Below are positions 48,101 through 56,835 of a DNA stretch of 64,000 bases, piece after piece. The translations under genes were made by a program, and so were the position numbers. Under the pieces are notes generated by a model, which was given only the letters and a program-made list of their open reading frames with translations, ran no database searches and had not been told where the DNA came from. The stretch lies in NCBI GenBank assembly GCA_000153745.1, contig DS022282.1, positions 1,064,517 through 1,128,516 on the forward strand, given 5' to 3'. Origin of the DNA: Rhodobacterales bacterium HTCC2255. GTDB lineage: Bacteria; Pseudomonadota; Alphaproteobacteria; Rhodobacterales; Rhodobacteraceae. The stretch's first letter is position 1. The number at the start of each line of letters is the position of its first letter.

Positions 48101-48534
48101 CGATCACGCCAAGTACCCCTTCTAACATTAGGCGCATCAGCACCCGAAGGCAGCCCAATAACTGCATCTACAGCGACTTTAACATCATCTGCTGCTCGAG
48201 CCATATCCCAATCAGGCTGAAAGTTTAGGCGTATTACAGCACGGCCTTCACTTGCTGTTGATGCTGTACTTTCAATTCCCTCAACCCCAAGTAATGCTGG
48301 CTCAAGTAACGCTACTATTCCATCGTCAACATCCTCTGGTCCTGCTCCATCCCAGCGCATGGACACAGTCACATTATCAATAACTACATCTGGGAAAAAT
48401 TGTGACCTAATTTGGGTAGAGGCTGCGACTCCTAATACAAGCATTACTACTAAAATTAGATTTGCAGCAGTACCATGTCGGGTAAAATAACTTAGAATTC
48501 CACTTGCTGATGGAGGAAGTAAACGCATATTCAT
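45142..48534 (-). CDS. RND-family efflux transporter, inner-membrane subunit
   Basis: Proton-driven exporter of the AcrB/HAE1 class. The product is 1130 residues with a membrane helix near residue 25, a large periplasmic loop, a block of helices around 340-540, a second loop and a second block around 870-1120 (twofold repeat). The transmembrane relay aspartates are seen in LGIVVDDAIVVGEHADF. It overlaps the end of the DsbD-like gene on the other strand by 4 bases and follows the adaptor gene by 6 bases. Substrates cannot be inferred; no outer-membrane channel gene is adjacent. Confidence 0.93.
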   Translation of the reverse strand: MNMRLLPPSASGILSYFTRHGTAANLILVVMLVLGVAASTQIRSQFFPDVVIDNVTVSMRWDGAGPEDVDDGIVALLEPALLGVEGIESTASTASEGRAVIRLNFQPDWDMARAADDVKVAVDAVIGLPSGADAPNVRRGTWRDRVTDVIISGPVSADQLSRFADELTARLFSKGVTRVTIRGVSAPEISVEVSESSLIQNKVSLSDIANAISQEAEADPAGDVAGGSARVRTGIAKRSADEIENIIIRSKEDGSKLLVGDVANISVSATDAKRSYYVKGNPAVSVRVDRSDKGDAIGVQAIVQSVADEMELSLPKDVKIDLIRTRAQAIQDRLSILIQNGLMGLGLVIGLLFLFLSARTAFWVAAGIPAAMFAAVAIMYAAGLTLNLISLFGLIITLGIVVDDAIVVGEHADFRARNMGESPVVAAENAASRMAPPVFSATITTILAFWGLTLIGGRFGSLLSDIPFTVIAVLIASLVECFLILPNHMSHSLTVNGTVKWYDIPSYHFNRGFDWFKKNIFRKIIKFVLIFRYPVFAGAVLLLMLNVALFTSGQVNFRFFNAPERGSLSGNIAMLDGASRSDTKAMVDELQRAVDNTAKAFEEKYGTSPVTFSMTEVGGNTGRGISGIANKDNDLKGSVAIELIDADARPYSYFAFIGELQDAIQKHPLLETISFRGWGFGPGGDSLDVQLIGTDSYILKAAAEKLKTDISLRFPEVTSVEDDLPYGKEELILELTPQGHALGFTIDDIGRELRNRLNGIEAASFPIGTRTSEVIVRFPESEISADFLDRTRLLSRAGNFVPLADIVTVNRTMGFSEILRENGLRLTSVTGNIPEDDPKRAEEIVNLLESDVLPNIAKDFGIEFRLSGLAEQEKEFFSDALVGYMLCLLGIYLALTWIFSSWMRPIIVMAVIPFGAIGMIFGHWVMEIPLSMFSIVGMIGMSGIIINDSIVLVTTIDEYSEKRGLVPAIVDACCDRFRPVLLTTLTTVLGLAPLLFEKSAAAQFLKPTIITLSFGLGFGMFLVLLIVPSLVIMQKDFGRLFTSLRRGILGGNVPKKSKILLISSVVGSFSVLGLTLIPLALTQKVSPLVLLLMGNNFDVLLSSSIVFLIGLFLVLVLTYIISFLVRNKQF

Positions 48535-48540
48535 AATTAA

Positions 48541-49989
48541 TTACCCCATACCTTCAGTTATTCGATCATACATGCTTTTTGGAATAGTTCCTGAAGTAAT
48601 TTTATCCATTATTCGTTTTTTCACACCATCAGGCATTCTTCCTTTTTTTATGTGAGCAAGCATCTTCTCTTGTTGTTCTGGTGTAAGCACAACAACTTCA
48701 GGAGCGGTTGGTACTTCTACCACACCTTCAAATCTTGGTTCAATTAGAATTCCTGCTCCCAGTTGAGGTGTACGTTGCTTTACGATAGTTGTTCCCGATA
48801 AATTATCTGATTGAATAATAATATTATCACCTTGTTTTCGTAATATAGTTACCTCGGCTGTTCGAAGTCGTTGATCATCACCAACAACTAAAATTTCACC
48901 TTTTGAAGTGGATGCTGTTGCAGGAATTAGGCTCACATTTTGCAATTCTGGTTCTTTTAATTTTACTGTTACAAAATCCCCTACCCTTACAGCAGCCGCA
49001 TTCTTACCTACTAGTCGAGCAAAAATCTCACGCCCAGTCATCCCTTCACCAACAGCAGCACTTGAACGCTCTATAACAGCTGGGATTACAGTATCGAGAC
49101 CAGTAAAGTATATATTGACCGATGCTGCTTTAATCCCGCCTTGAGCACTTTCTAGATTAACGAATTGTTCAGAAGAAATCCTGAAAGATACTTCCAGTGA
49201 ATTGGGATCAATCAACTCACCTAAACGTTCATTAGGATTTACAAGTCCACCTAATACACCCGCAACATTTGCTAAGATGCCATCAAATCCAGCCTTCACA
49301 GCTAAATCTTTTAACTTTCTTTTTGTTTCATTTAAATTTATAGTGCTTCGCTTTAATGAAGTTTTAGCCCTATTAATTCTAGCTTTAGCGTTAGCAACAG
49401 CTTGTCTTTTACTCAAGGCTTGTGTTTCTGCACTGGAAGCAGAAAGCTCAGCTGTTTCCACTGCAGCCTCAGTTCCGACCCCTCTTTTAAGTAATGACTT
49501 TTGGCGCTTTGCAGCTTGAATACGTAATTCATATTGATGCTTTGCCGCTCTTAATTCATCATTTGACAAGATCAATGCATCTTGGGCTTCAGAAAGCTCA
49601 GCTTTTGCTTCCATGAGAGTTGTTTCTGCTAATTGGACATTAGCATTTGCGCTTGAAGGATCTGTTGTAAATAATAATTCCCCTTTAGTTACAGCGCCAC
49701 CTTTTCTGAAATTTTCAGACATTTGAACTAGCTTACCACCCGCAGATGTTCTTAATTCTAAAGTGCGTCCAGATAATACTTCCCCAAAGACTGTAACTTC
49801 AGGTTTTATTGCTTCAATTTTAATTGGCAGTACATAAACCGAAAAACTGCGTTCTCTATCAGTTCTAGGCCTTTTTCGATCTTCACGATCATCTTGAGCA
49901 TTTTTAAAAACATAAACCGCAGCCAATAAAACTCCGATAGTAAGCACAGTTAAAAAAAGACCAAATATACTTCTGTTGAAGAAACGCAT
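48541..49989 (-). CDS. RND efflux periplasmic adaptor (membrane fusion protein)
   Basis: The adaptor that links the RND pump to an outer-membrane channel. The product is 482 residues: a membrane anchor (about 8-28), barrel-sandwich/lipoyl segment (RTSAGGKLVQMSENFRKGGA), a long alpha-helical hairpin (about 110-215, rich in A, E, K) and beta-barrel domains. The C-terminus adds a charged helical tail (VVLTPEQQEKMLAHIKKGRM) not typical of minimal adaptors. First gene of the two-gene pump operon. Confidence 0.92.
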   Translation of the reverse strand: MRFFNRSIFGLFLTVLTIGVLLAAVYVFKNAQDDREDRKRPRTDRERSFSVYVLPIKIEAIKPEVTVFGEVLSGRTLELRTSAGGKLVQMSENFRKGGAVTKGELLFTTDPSSANANVQLAETTLMEAKAELSEAQDALILSNDELRAAKHQYELRIQAAKRQKSLLKRGVGTEAAVETAELSASSAETQALSKRQAVANAKARINRAKTSLKRSTINLNETKRKLKDLAVKAGFDGILANVAGVLGGLVNPNERLGELIDPNSLEVSFRISSEQFVNLESAQGGIKAASVNIYFTGLDTVIPAVIERSSAAVGEGMTGREIFARLVGKNAAAVRVGDFVTVKLKEPELQNVSLIPATASTSKGEILVVGDDQRLRTAEVTILRKQGDNIIIQSDNLSGTTIVKQRTPQLGAGILIEPRFEGVVEVPTAPEVVVLTPEQQEKMLAHIKKGRMPDGVKKRIMDKITSGTIPKSMYDRITEGMG

Positions 49990-50119
49990 AATATTTTTCC
50001 CTGTTAGCGAAGCTTAGTAATAAATTGATACTTATATGTAGTTTATCAACAACAAATATCAAATAACTCATATATCATTTTTGTAATATGTGAAAAAAAA
50101 TGAAATTTTAATCCTTTAA

Positions 50120-50650
50120 TTATTTTCTCTTCTTATTTTCTTCAAGGCGTGGCATGATTTCAACAAAATTACATGGTTTGTGCGTATAATCTAATTGATA
50201 TTTTAAAATTTCTTCCCAACCATCCATACAAGCTCCAGGGCTACCTGGTAATGCAAATAAATATGTCCCATAAGCAACCCCTGCACATGCTCTTGATTGT
50301 ACTGCAGATGTTCTAATTTTTTTCATTGAGATTATAGTAAACATAGTAGCAAATGCATCTATTTCTTTTTCATATACATCTCGATGAGCCTCAACCGAAA
50401 CGTCACGACCAGTAAGACCAGTTCCACCTGTAGTAATAATGGTATCTATATCAATTCTTTTGCACCATTCCATTAACTTTGCAGAAATTAAAGGTCTATC
50501 ATCTTTTACAATTTCTCTATTTTTCAATATGTGTCCTGCACTTTCTATACAATTAGCAAGAACATCGCCCGATCGATCATTTTCAAAAGTTCGACTATCT
50601 GAGATCGTAAGAATAGCAATATTTACAGGAATAAATTTTCTATCAGTCAT
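50120..50650 (-). CDS. moaB: Molybdenum cofactor biosynthesis protein MoaB
   Basis: MogA/MoaB-type protein that adenylylates molybdopterin before molybdate insertion. The product is 176 residues. The signature IITTGGTGLTGRDVSVEAH (about 68-86) and the later LFALPGSPGACMDGW are present. It overlaps the uracil-DNA glycosylase gene by four bases. A third separate Mo-cofactor locus in this window besides fdhD-mobAB-moeA and moaDE. Confidence 0.95.
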   Translation of the reverse strand: MTDRKFIPVNIAILTISDSRTFENDRSGDVLANCIESAGHILKNREIVKDDRPLISAKLMEWCKRIDIDTIITTGGTGLTGRDVSVEAHRDVYEKEIDAFATMFTIISMKKIRTSAVQSRACAGVAYGTYLFALPGSPGACMDGWEEILKYQLDYTHKPCNFVEIMPRLEENKKRK

Positions 50651-51441
50651 AATTTCAATCGCTCTTTTAAACTCAAAAGATCATTCCAAGTATCTCGTTT
50701 TCTAATAGGATCCTTCAGCAATGATCTAGGATGCAACATTGGAAGAATTTGTTTTCCAAACGCCTCAGTCCATTCGCCTCGGAATTTGTTTATACCAACT
50801 TTATTCAAAACTGCCGAGCAAGCAATATTACCCATTAAAACAATGAAATCAGGGTTTACCAATTCAATATGGCGCTTCAGGAAAGGCAACATCATTGCTA
50901 TCTCATCCGAATTAGGGTCACGACTTTGTGGAGGCCTCCAAGGAATTGCTGTTGTAATATAAATTGCTTCGTTAGGCTCATTAGAGTCTCTAGACAAGCC
51001 AATAGCTTGGAACATCTTATCCACTAATTCACCCTCAGTTCCCACAAATGGCTTTCCTTCTATGTCTTCTTCACGTGAAGGCGACTCCCCGATCACCATT
51101 ACCCTTGATTTGCTCAAGCCATCAGAAAAAACTAATTTTTTTGCACCTTTTTTCAATGAACACATCTCAAACAAGCCCATTGCATCTCTAAGTTCTGAAA
51201 GATTATTGCACTTTTCAGCCAGCATCTTTGCAACACTAGACGCTGTTTCTTTTGAAGAAAGCATATCCGGCATAACAGCAACATGGGCAATATTTGACTT
51301 GGCACTTATCTTTAATTTGGGGGGAATATTTTGAATTTCATATCGATTTATTGGAAGATCACTTATTGTTTCATCGACACCAATCTCATACTGCCATTCT
51401 AGAGCAGATTTGGCATCGTAAAAATCTTGTAAATCACTCAT
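50647..51441 (-). CDS. Uracil-DNA glycosylase, family 4-like, altered motif
   Basis: Excises uracil from DNA. The product is 264 residues with the family-4 layout: N-terminal extension, then motif 1 reading GESPSREED at 118-126 (the usual form is GEAPGxxED), KPFVGTEGELVDKM, and ITTAIPWRPPQSRDP. The C-terminal motif reads HPRSLL at 237-242 rather than HPAYLL-type. Only one Cys (94) remains of the N-terminal CxxC of iron-sulfur family 4 enzymes. Loss of the cluster is common in alphaproteobacterial members as I recall, but the Gly to Ser change in motif 1 is notable. Confidence 0.85.
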   Translation of the reverse strand: MSDLQDFYDAKSALEWQYEIGVDETISDLPINRYEIQNIPPKLKISAKSNIAHVAVMPDMLSSKETASSVAKMLAEKCNNLSELRDAMGLFEMCSLKKGAKKLVFSDGLSKSRVMVIGESPSREEDIEGKPFVGTEGELVDKMFQAIGLSRDSNEPNEAIYITTAIPWRPPQSRDPNSDEIAMMLPFLKRHIELVNPDFIVLMGNIACSAVLNKVGINKFRGEWTEAFGKQILPMLHPRSLLKDPIRKRDTWNDLLSLKERLKL

Positions 51442-51548
51442 TTAGAACTCCCTTAATTCATAATATTCATATCACTAAGCTTCGTAAACCTCTTGCTTGG
51501 AATTTTTCCCCTGATATAACAACTTAAATTATCAAGGAAGCTAACAAG

Positions 51549-52496
51549 ATGGCATTCTCATCAAAACATTTGTTAGGAATTGAACATTTACCACCCGCAG
51601 ATATTACTGCTATTCTTGATTTGGCAGAAACATATGTAGATTTGAACAGGAAAGAGCAAAAACAAGGTGGCGCTCTTAGCGGCATGACTCAAATCAATAT
51701 GTTTTTTGAAAATTCCACTAGAACATTAGCTTCATTTGAGCTTGCTGGAAAGCGTTTGAATGCTGATGTTTTGAGTTTAGCAGTTGGAGCTTCTTCGATC
51801 AAAAAAGGTGAAACACTCATTGATACAGCTATGACATTAAATGCCATGAACCCAGATCTACTTGTAGTTCGCCATCCACAATCTGGTGCGATAAATTTAT
51901 TAGCTGAAAAAGTTAGATGTGCTGTATTAAATGCAGGTGATGGACGACATGAACACCCTACCCAAGCTTTATTAGACGCATTAACTATTAGGCGTGCTAA
52001 AGGTAGATTACATAGATTAAACATAGCCATATGTGGTGATATCGCTCACAGCAGAGTTGCAAGGTCGAATATATTTTTATTAAATAAGATGGAAAACCGT
52101 ATACGAATAATTGGACCACAAACACTAATACCAAGTGGAATTGAAAAATTTGGTGTAGAAGTTTATCAAGACATGAATGAAGGTTTAAAAGATGTTGATG
52201 TAGTGATGATGCTTCGCTTGCAAAACGAACGTATGGACGGTGCGTTTATCCCGTCACGACGTGAATATTATTATCGTTGGGGGCTAACAGCCAATAAATT
52301 AGCTAACGCTAAAGATGACGCAATCGTCATGCATCCTGGGCCTATGAATCGTGGAGTTGAAATAGATGGTGAAATTGCTGATGATATAAATAGATCAGTT
52401 ATCCAAGAACAGGTTGAAATGGGTGTTGCTGTTCGAATGGCCGCAATGGACTTACTTGCTAAAAACTTACGTATTGAAAGAATGAAATTAGCTTAA
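51549..52496 (+). CDS. pyrB: Aspartate carbamoyltransferase catalytic subunit
   Basis: Second step of pyrimidine synthesis: carbamoyl phosphate plus aspartate. The product is 315 residues. The carbamoyl phosphate motif [19 protein letters not shown] and the [13 protein letters not shown] loop are intact, as is the MHPGPMNRG segment. No regulatory pyrI follows; instead a membrane protein and a dihydroorotase-like gene do. Confidence 0.97.
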   Translation: MAFSSKHLLGIEHLPPADITAILDLAETYVDLNRKEQKQGGALSGMTQINMFFENSTRTLASFELAGKRLNADVLSLAVGASSIKKGETLIDTAMTLNAMNPDLLVVRHPQSGAINLLAEKVRCAVLNAGDGRHEHPTQALLDALTIRRAKGRLHRLNIAICGDIAHSRVARSNIFLLNKMENRIRIIGPQTLIPSGIEKFGVEVYQDMNEGLKDVDVVMMLRLQNERMDGAFIPSRREYYYRWGLTANKLANAKDDAIVMHPGPMNRGVEIDGEIADDINRSVIQEQVEMGVAVRMAAMDLLAKNLRIERMKLA

Positions 52497-52534
52497 TGTA
52501 ACTAAAATGCATAAAGTTAAAAAAAGGGTGTCTA

Positions 52535-53014
52535 ATGAGCAGCTTCAAAGAACAGGCAGATCAATTTATTAAGGATGTAACTATTATTCAGCCATCAAAT
52601 GAATGGCCTCCTATTTTACTAGAGAATGAAAATATTTCATTTGAAGGTAAGTTTAATAAGTCCGTATGGTTGCGTAAAAATGTAACTTTTAGCGCTCTAG
52701 CATTTTTTTCAATAGTGGTAATAAGTAATGCAATTGGTCACCCAATAAAAATTGAAGGTATTGGCTTTGTAGTTCTTTTATCTTTTTTTGGGGCTGCACT
52801 TACATTTTTAATGTATAATAAACAAAGTTGGATAATTACTAACAGAGCAGTTTATTTAAAAAAACGCCGTCCAATGTTATCCTCTTCAATTCGTAAAGTA
52901 GTTGGGTTTGGTTCAACCGTTCGATTAATTGGTGGATGGGGAACAGGTATTACACTTTTAGGCGTCGAAAATGCTTCGGAGGTTCGGCATTATTTACAAG
53001 GAAAGAAATCATGA
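52535..53014 (+). CDS. Membrane protein with PH-like domain, between pyrB and pyrC-like gene
   Basis: A 159-residue protein of unknown function. After a soluble head, two membrane helices lie at about 50-68 and 73-95, then a short beta-rich segment (SWIITNRAVYLKKRR, VGFGSTVRLIGGWGTGITLL) that resembles bacterial PH-like domains. GGGTG-type start context is weak. Its stop overlaps the next gene's ATG by four bases, so it belongs to the pyr operon; why is unclear. Confidence 0.75.
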   Translation: MSSFKEQADQFIKDVTIIQPSNEWPPILLENENISFEGKFNKSVWLRKNVTFSALAFFSIVVISNAIGHPIKIEGIGFVVLLSFFGAALTFLMYNKQSWIITNRAVYLKKRRPMLSSSIRKVVGFGSTVRLIGGWGTGITLLGVENASEVRHYLQGKKS

Positions 53015-54288
53015 AAACGCTCTTTTCTAATGCGAGAATAATTAATCCAGAAGCTCAGACTGATTCACTTGGCTCTGTATTAATAGAAAATGATAAAATA
53101 ACTGGAATATATAACAACAATTCATCTTTGGATCTTAAAATAGATAAAATTATAGATTGTGAACAAAATTGTTTGGCACCAGGCATCGTTGACATTGGCG
53201 TTAAAGTTGGTGAGCCGGGTGAGCGCCACAAGGAAAGTTTTAAATCAGCGGGTGTAGCTGCTGCAAATGGTGGCATCACTACTATGGTGATTAGGCCAGA
53301 TACCAATCCAACAGTTGATAGTCCTGAAATTTTAGAATTCATATATCGTAGAGCTGTAAGTGATAGTATTGTAAAGGTCTTACCTATGGCCGCCTTAACA
53401 AAAGGCCGAAACGGTAAGGAAATGGCTGAAATAGGTTTCCTAAAAGATGCTGGTGCAGTAGCGTTCACTGATTGTGATCAAGTAATTACAGATAATAAAG
53501 TTCTTTTAAGATGCTTAACTTATGCTAAAGGATTAAATGCACTCATCATCACTCATCCACAAGAACCTATCCTATCAAAAGATGCATGTGCAACTAGTGG
53601 AGCTCTGGCAACGAAGTTAGGCTTACCATCAGTCTCAACTTTTGCTGAATTAATACAGCTCCAAAGAGATATATCACTAATTGAAATGACAAATTCAAAG
53701 GTACACTTTGACCAAGTCACATGTACTGAAAGCTTTGCTGCTTTAAAGCAAGGTAAGAAAAAAGGATTATCAATTTCTGCAGGTATTTCAATTCATCACC
53801 TCACCCTTAATGAACAGGATATCGAAGGATATCCAACCTTTTTCAAAGTAAAGCCACCCTTGCGCAATGAAACAGACCGAATGGCAGCAATAGAAGCTGT
53901 TTCATCTGGGTTAATTGATGTTATCAGTTCAATGCACACTCCTCAAGATGAAGAAAGCAAACGCTTACCATTTGAAGCTGCAGCTTCAGGTGCTGTTGGA
54001 CTCGAAACTTTACTTCCTGCAGCACTTCAATTGGTTCATGGTGGATACATGGATTTGCCAACTCTTTGGCGGGCATTATCATACAATCCTGCCAAACTAT
54101 TAGGTTTAAATACTGGTCAAATGAAGGTTGGTTATCAAGCAGATTTAGTATTATTTGATCCAGACAAACCATTTATTCTGGATAGATCAAAACTACATTC
54201 AAAATCAAAAAATACCCCATACGATGGAAGAACCATGCAAGGTAAAGTAATACAAACAATTGTCGCAGGAAAAGAGGTTTATAGCTAA
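53011..54288 (+). CDS. pyrC: Dihydroorotase-like protein lacking the HxH metal motif
   Basis: A 425-residue amidohydrolase of the dihydroorotase family (PyrC/PyrX). The start is the ATG at 53011 that overlaps the previous stop. The metal motif D-x-H-x-H is replaced by DIGVK (Gly63 and Lys65 in place of histidines). SIHHLTLNE and SSMHTPQDEESK keep some histidines. Inactive dihydroorotase homologues are known to be structural partners of PyrB (PyrC' in Pseudomonas). I infer such a role here, with a catalytic dihydroorotase elsewhere. The ORF is intact, so it is not a decayed gene. Confidence 0.88.
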   Translation: MKTLFSNARIINPEAQTDSLGSVLIENDKITGIYNNNSSLDLKIDKIIDCEQNCLAPGIVDIGVKVGEPGERHKESFKSAGVAAANGGITTMVIRPDTNPTVDSPEILEFIYRRAVSDSIVKVLPMAALTKGRNGKEMAEIGFLKDAGAVAFTDCDQVITDNKVLLRCLTYAKGLNALIITHPQEPILSKDACATSGALATKLGLPSVSTFAELIQLQRDISLIEMTNSKVHFDQVTCTESFAALKQGKKKGLSISAGISIHHLTLNEQDIEGYPTFFKVKPPLRNETDRMAAIEAVSSGLIDVISSMHTPQDEESKRLPFEAAASGAVGLETLLPAALQLVHGGYMDLPTLWRALSYNPAKLLGLNTGQMKVGYQADLVLFDPDKPFILDRSKLHSKSKNTPYDGRTMQGKVIQTIVAGKEVYS

Positions 54289-54893
54289 TGTTACCAGTAT
54301 TTGAACTCAGTATTTTAAATATTCTATTGGTTATATTTTGCTCATATTTAATTGGATCTATTCCCTCTGGAATAATTATAGCTAAAATAATGGGGCTAGG
54401 AAATTTACGAAGTATTGGCTCTGGCAACATTGGGGCGACAAATGTTCTTCGCACTGGAAATAAATTAGCTGCTATTTTAACTTTATTTTTTGACTTATTA
54501 AAAGGTGCAATTGTTGTACTATTTGCTCGCTTTATATTTGATGAGACTGCTGCTCAAATAGCTGGTTTAGGATCTTTCTTGGGACATTGCTTCCCAATAT
54601 GGCTTAAATTTAAAGGTGGAAAAGGTGTAGCAACCTTTATTGGAATTTCTCTTGCACTTTCCTGGCCTGCAGGAATTTTTATATGTTTAACTTGGGTGCT
54701 TACTGCATTTTTAAGTAGAATTTCATCATTTTCAGCACTTATTAGTAGCATTAGTAGCATATTATGGGTTTGGATCTTTGGTATGCCAGATGCAATATTT
54801 GTTATGTTTATTCTAACGGTCTTAATATGGTGGCGTCATACTGAAAACATAAAAAGAATTATAAATAATACAGAACCAAAAATTAATAACTAA
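54288..54893 (+). CDS. plsY: Acyl-phosphate glycerol-3-phosphate acyltransferase PlsY
   Basis: First acylation step of phospholipid synthesis, in the inner membrane. The product is 201 residues with about five helices and the three PlsY motifs: SYLIGSIPSGIIIAK, IGSGNIGATNVLRTG and FKGGKGVAT. Start and previous stop share one base (TAATG). The C-terminus overlaps the end of the convergent gshA by 11 bases. Confidence 0.95.
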   Translation: MLPVFELSILNILLVIFCSYLIGSIPSGIIIAKIMGLGNLRSIGSGNIGATNVLRTGNKLAAILTLFFDLLKGAIVVLFARFIFDETAAQIAGLGSFLGHCFPIWLKFKGGKGVATFIGISLALSWPAGIFICLTWVLTAFLSRISSFSALISSISSILWVWIFGMPDAIFVMFILTVLIWWRHTENIKRIINNTEPKINN

Positions 54894-56247
54894 ATTCAGA
54901 ATAGATTTTATTTAAATTTCCGTTCCAATCACCATTATACTTATCTAAAAGCTCATCTGCAGGTGTTTTCCCTGTTTCAATACTTTCTTGCAATGCGCTT
55001 AAGAAGTGTGTCTCATTATATCCGCCTCCCCCAAGCTTTGAGCGTGAGATCAAGCCTGCATTTGATACTGAAAGTATATTTGATGCTAGATCAATCATCT
55101 CAATATTTCCAACTCTTGCATTCAATCCATCAACAGATACTTTAAGCCGCATTTCCTCTCTAGTGTCGAGATTCCAATTCTTACAAATATCCCATGCGGC
55201 ATCTAATGAGTTATTATCGTACATTAAACCAACCCAAAAAGCAGGCAAAGCGCAAATTCGGTTCCATGGCCCCCCATCCGCTCCACGCATTTCCATAAAC
55301 TTTTTTATGCGAGCTTCGGGAAAACAAGTTGTTAAATGATCTGCCCAATCAGACATAGTCGGTAATTCTCCAGGAAGGGCAGGTAAGCATCCATTTATAA
55401 AATCACGAAAAGATTGACCTAATGCATCGATGTAGCGTCCATCTCGATACACAAAATACATTGGTACATCTAAAGCGTAATCAACATATCTTTGGAAACC
55501 CATTCCGTCTTCAAAAAAGAATGGTAGAGTTCCTGTTCTATCTTGATCTAAATCACGCCAAATACGAGATCTCCATGATTTGTGGCCATTTACTTTACCA
55601 TCAAAAAAAGGGGAATTAGCGAACAATGCAGTAGCAATTGGCTGCAATGCCAACCCAACCCGCATTTTTTTAACCATATCAGCCTCTGACCCAAAATCAA
55701 GATTCACCTGAATAGTACAAGTTCGGTACATCATTTGTTTGCCATGCGTGCCGACCTGATCCATATAATCTGTCATTAACCTATACCTACCCTTAGGCAT
55801 CATATGCATATCTTCATGCGACCAGATTGGAGCTGCGCCTAACCCAAGGAATCCTGCGCCGATTTTGTCAGCAATCTGTTTAACTTCTTTAAGATGTAAA
55901 TTGGCTTCATCACAAGTCTGATGAATACTTTCGAGTGGTGCTCCGGAAAGTTCTAATTGCCCTCCAGGTTCCAAAGACACATTTGCACCATTCTTTTCCA
56001 ACCCAATCAAATTGTCTTGCTCATACACTGGCGTCCAATCAAATGTATCACGAAGACCTTCAAGCATAGACTTAATAGAACAACTACCTTCATATGGTAA
56101 TGGCTTTAAAGTACTTTTATCAAATCCAAATTTTTCATGCTCTGTGCCAATTCGCCAATCTTTTGTGAGTTTACATCCACTTTCTAAATACTCACTCAAT
56201 TGATTCATATTTTCAATTTGGCCACCACCACTTTGAGGTATCGACAT
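54883..56247 (-). CDS. gshA: Glutamate-cysteine ligase
   Basis: First step of glutathione synthesis. The product is 454 residues and belongs to the plant/alphaproteobacterial type, recognised by WRIGTEHEKFGF, LEKNGANVSLEPGGQLELSG, RGADGGPWNRICALPAFWVG and the C-terminal LGGGGYNETHFL. The 3' end overlaps plsY on the other strand by 11 bases. Upstream on the same strand lie the membrane protein and rsmE, but a 72-base gap separates them. Confidence 0.95.
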   Translation of the reverse strand: MSIPQSGGGQIENMNQLSEYLESGCKLTKDWRIGTEHEKFGFDKSTLKPLPYEGSCSIKSMLEGLRDTFDWTPVYEQDNLIGLEKNGANVSLEPGGQLELSGAPLESIHQTCDEANLHLKEVKQIADKIGAGFLGLGAAPIWSHEDMHMMPKGRYRLMTDYMDQVGTHGKQMMYRTCTIQVNLDFGSEADMVKKMRVGLALQPIATALFANSPFFDGKVNGHKSWRSRIWRDLDQDRTGTLPFFFEDGMGFQRYVDYALDVPMYFVYRDGRYIDALGQSFRDFINGCLPALPGELPTMSDWADHLTTCFPEARIKKFMEMRGADGGPWNRICALPAFWVGLMYDNNSLDAAWDICKNWNLDTREEMRLKVSVDGLNARVGNIEMIDLASNILSVSNAGLISRSKLGGGGYNETHFLSALQESIETGKTPADELLDKYNGDWNGNLNKIYSEFSY

Positions 56248-56319
56248 TAAATATTTCCTTATTAACCTTGAATTTTACCTAATCCAAACCACACGTAACA
56301 TGCAAGTAAACAAACTGTT

Positions 56320-56835
56320 TTAAAATTTCTTTTGCCAAATTATTTTACGTCCTGGAGAATCGATATTCATGGAATTTGATATCTGATCAAATAAAACTCC
56401 CTCTAGAGAAGAAATAGCATCCAATAAGTTTTCGTTTCCTTTTACTGAGGCTGGAATTCGAATAACAGAGCCATAAATATCACTAATAACCCAATAAAAA
56501 TATTTGCTTTCTTTTACAACAACCTCAGCTTCAACCAAAACGAGATCATCAAGTGAAATTGACCAACTTTGGCCTAAACTAAAATATGTTATCTGACGCT
56601 CATCAACTTCCACAAACCCTGATTTAATATCTACTTCTGATGAAAGTCGTACTCGTCTGATGGCTACTAACATCAGAAAAAACAACGCAAGGGTAATTGC
56701 ACCATATACAAAAGGTAATATTCGGCCAATCGACACCAATGCCAAATATCCAAATAATAAAGTCCCAAAGAAAACAATTATTACTTCAATCCAATGAGTT
56801 AATAACTTTCTAACTGAAGGCCTCATAAAGTTCAT
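56320..56835 (-). CDS. Two-span membrane protein, unknown function
   Basis: A 171-residue protein from the ATG at 56835, which overlaps the rsmE stop (ATGA); a TTG at 56841 is also open. Two membrane helices (about 16-36 and 40-60) are followed by a beta-rich domain (EVDIKSGFVEVDERQITYF, LGQSWSISLDDLVLVEAEVV) that looks PH-like. Domain order resembles the protein between pyrB and the pyrC-like gene. Translational coupling to rsmE implies co-expression. I do not recognise a named family. Confidence 0.7.
   Translation of the reverse strand: MNFMRPSVRKLLTHWIEVIIVFFGTLLFGYLALVSIGRILPFVYGAITLALFFLMLVAIRRVRLSSEVDIKSGFVEVDERQITYFSLGQSWSISLDDLVLVEAEVVVKESKYFYWVISDIYGSVIRIPASVKGNENLLDAISSLEGVLFDQISNSMNIDSPGRKIIWQKKF

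Noticed and set aside
45142..49989. Genomic island around the RND pump
   Set aside because: No flanking repeats, integrase or tRNA, and base composition looks like the surroundings; ordinary efflux operon.
53011..54288. Pseudogene call for the dihydroorotase-like gene
   Set aside because: Full length, no frameshift, coupled start, and the altered motif matches what I recall of relatives, so it is a non-catalytic homologue rather than a decayed gene.
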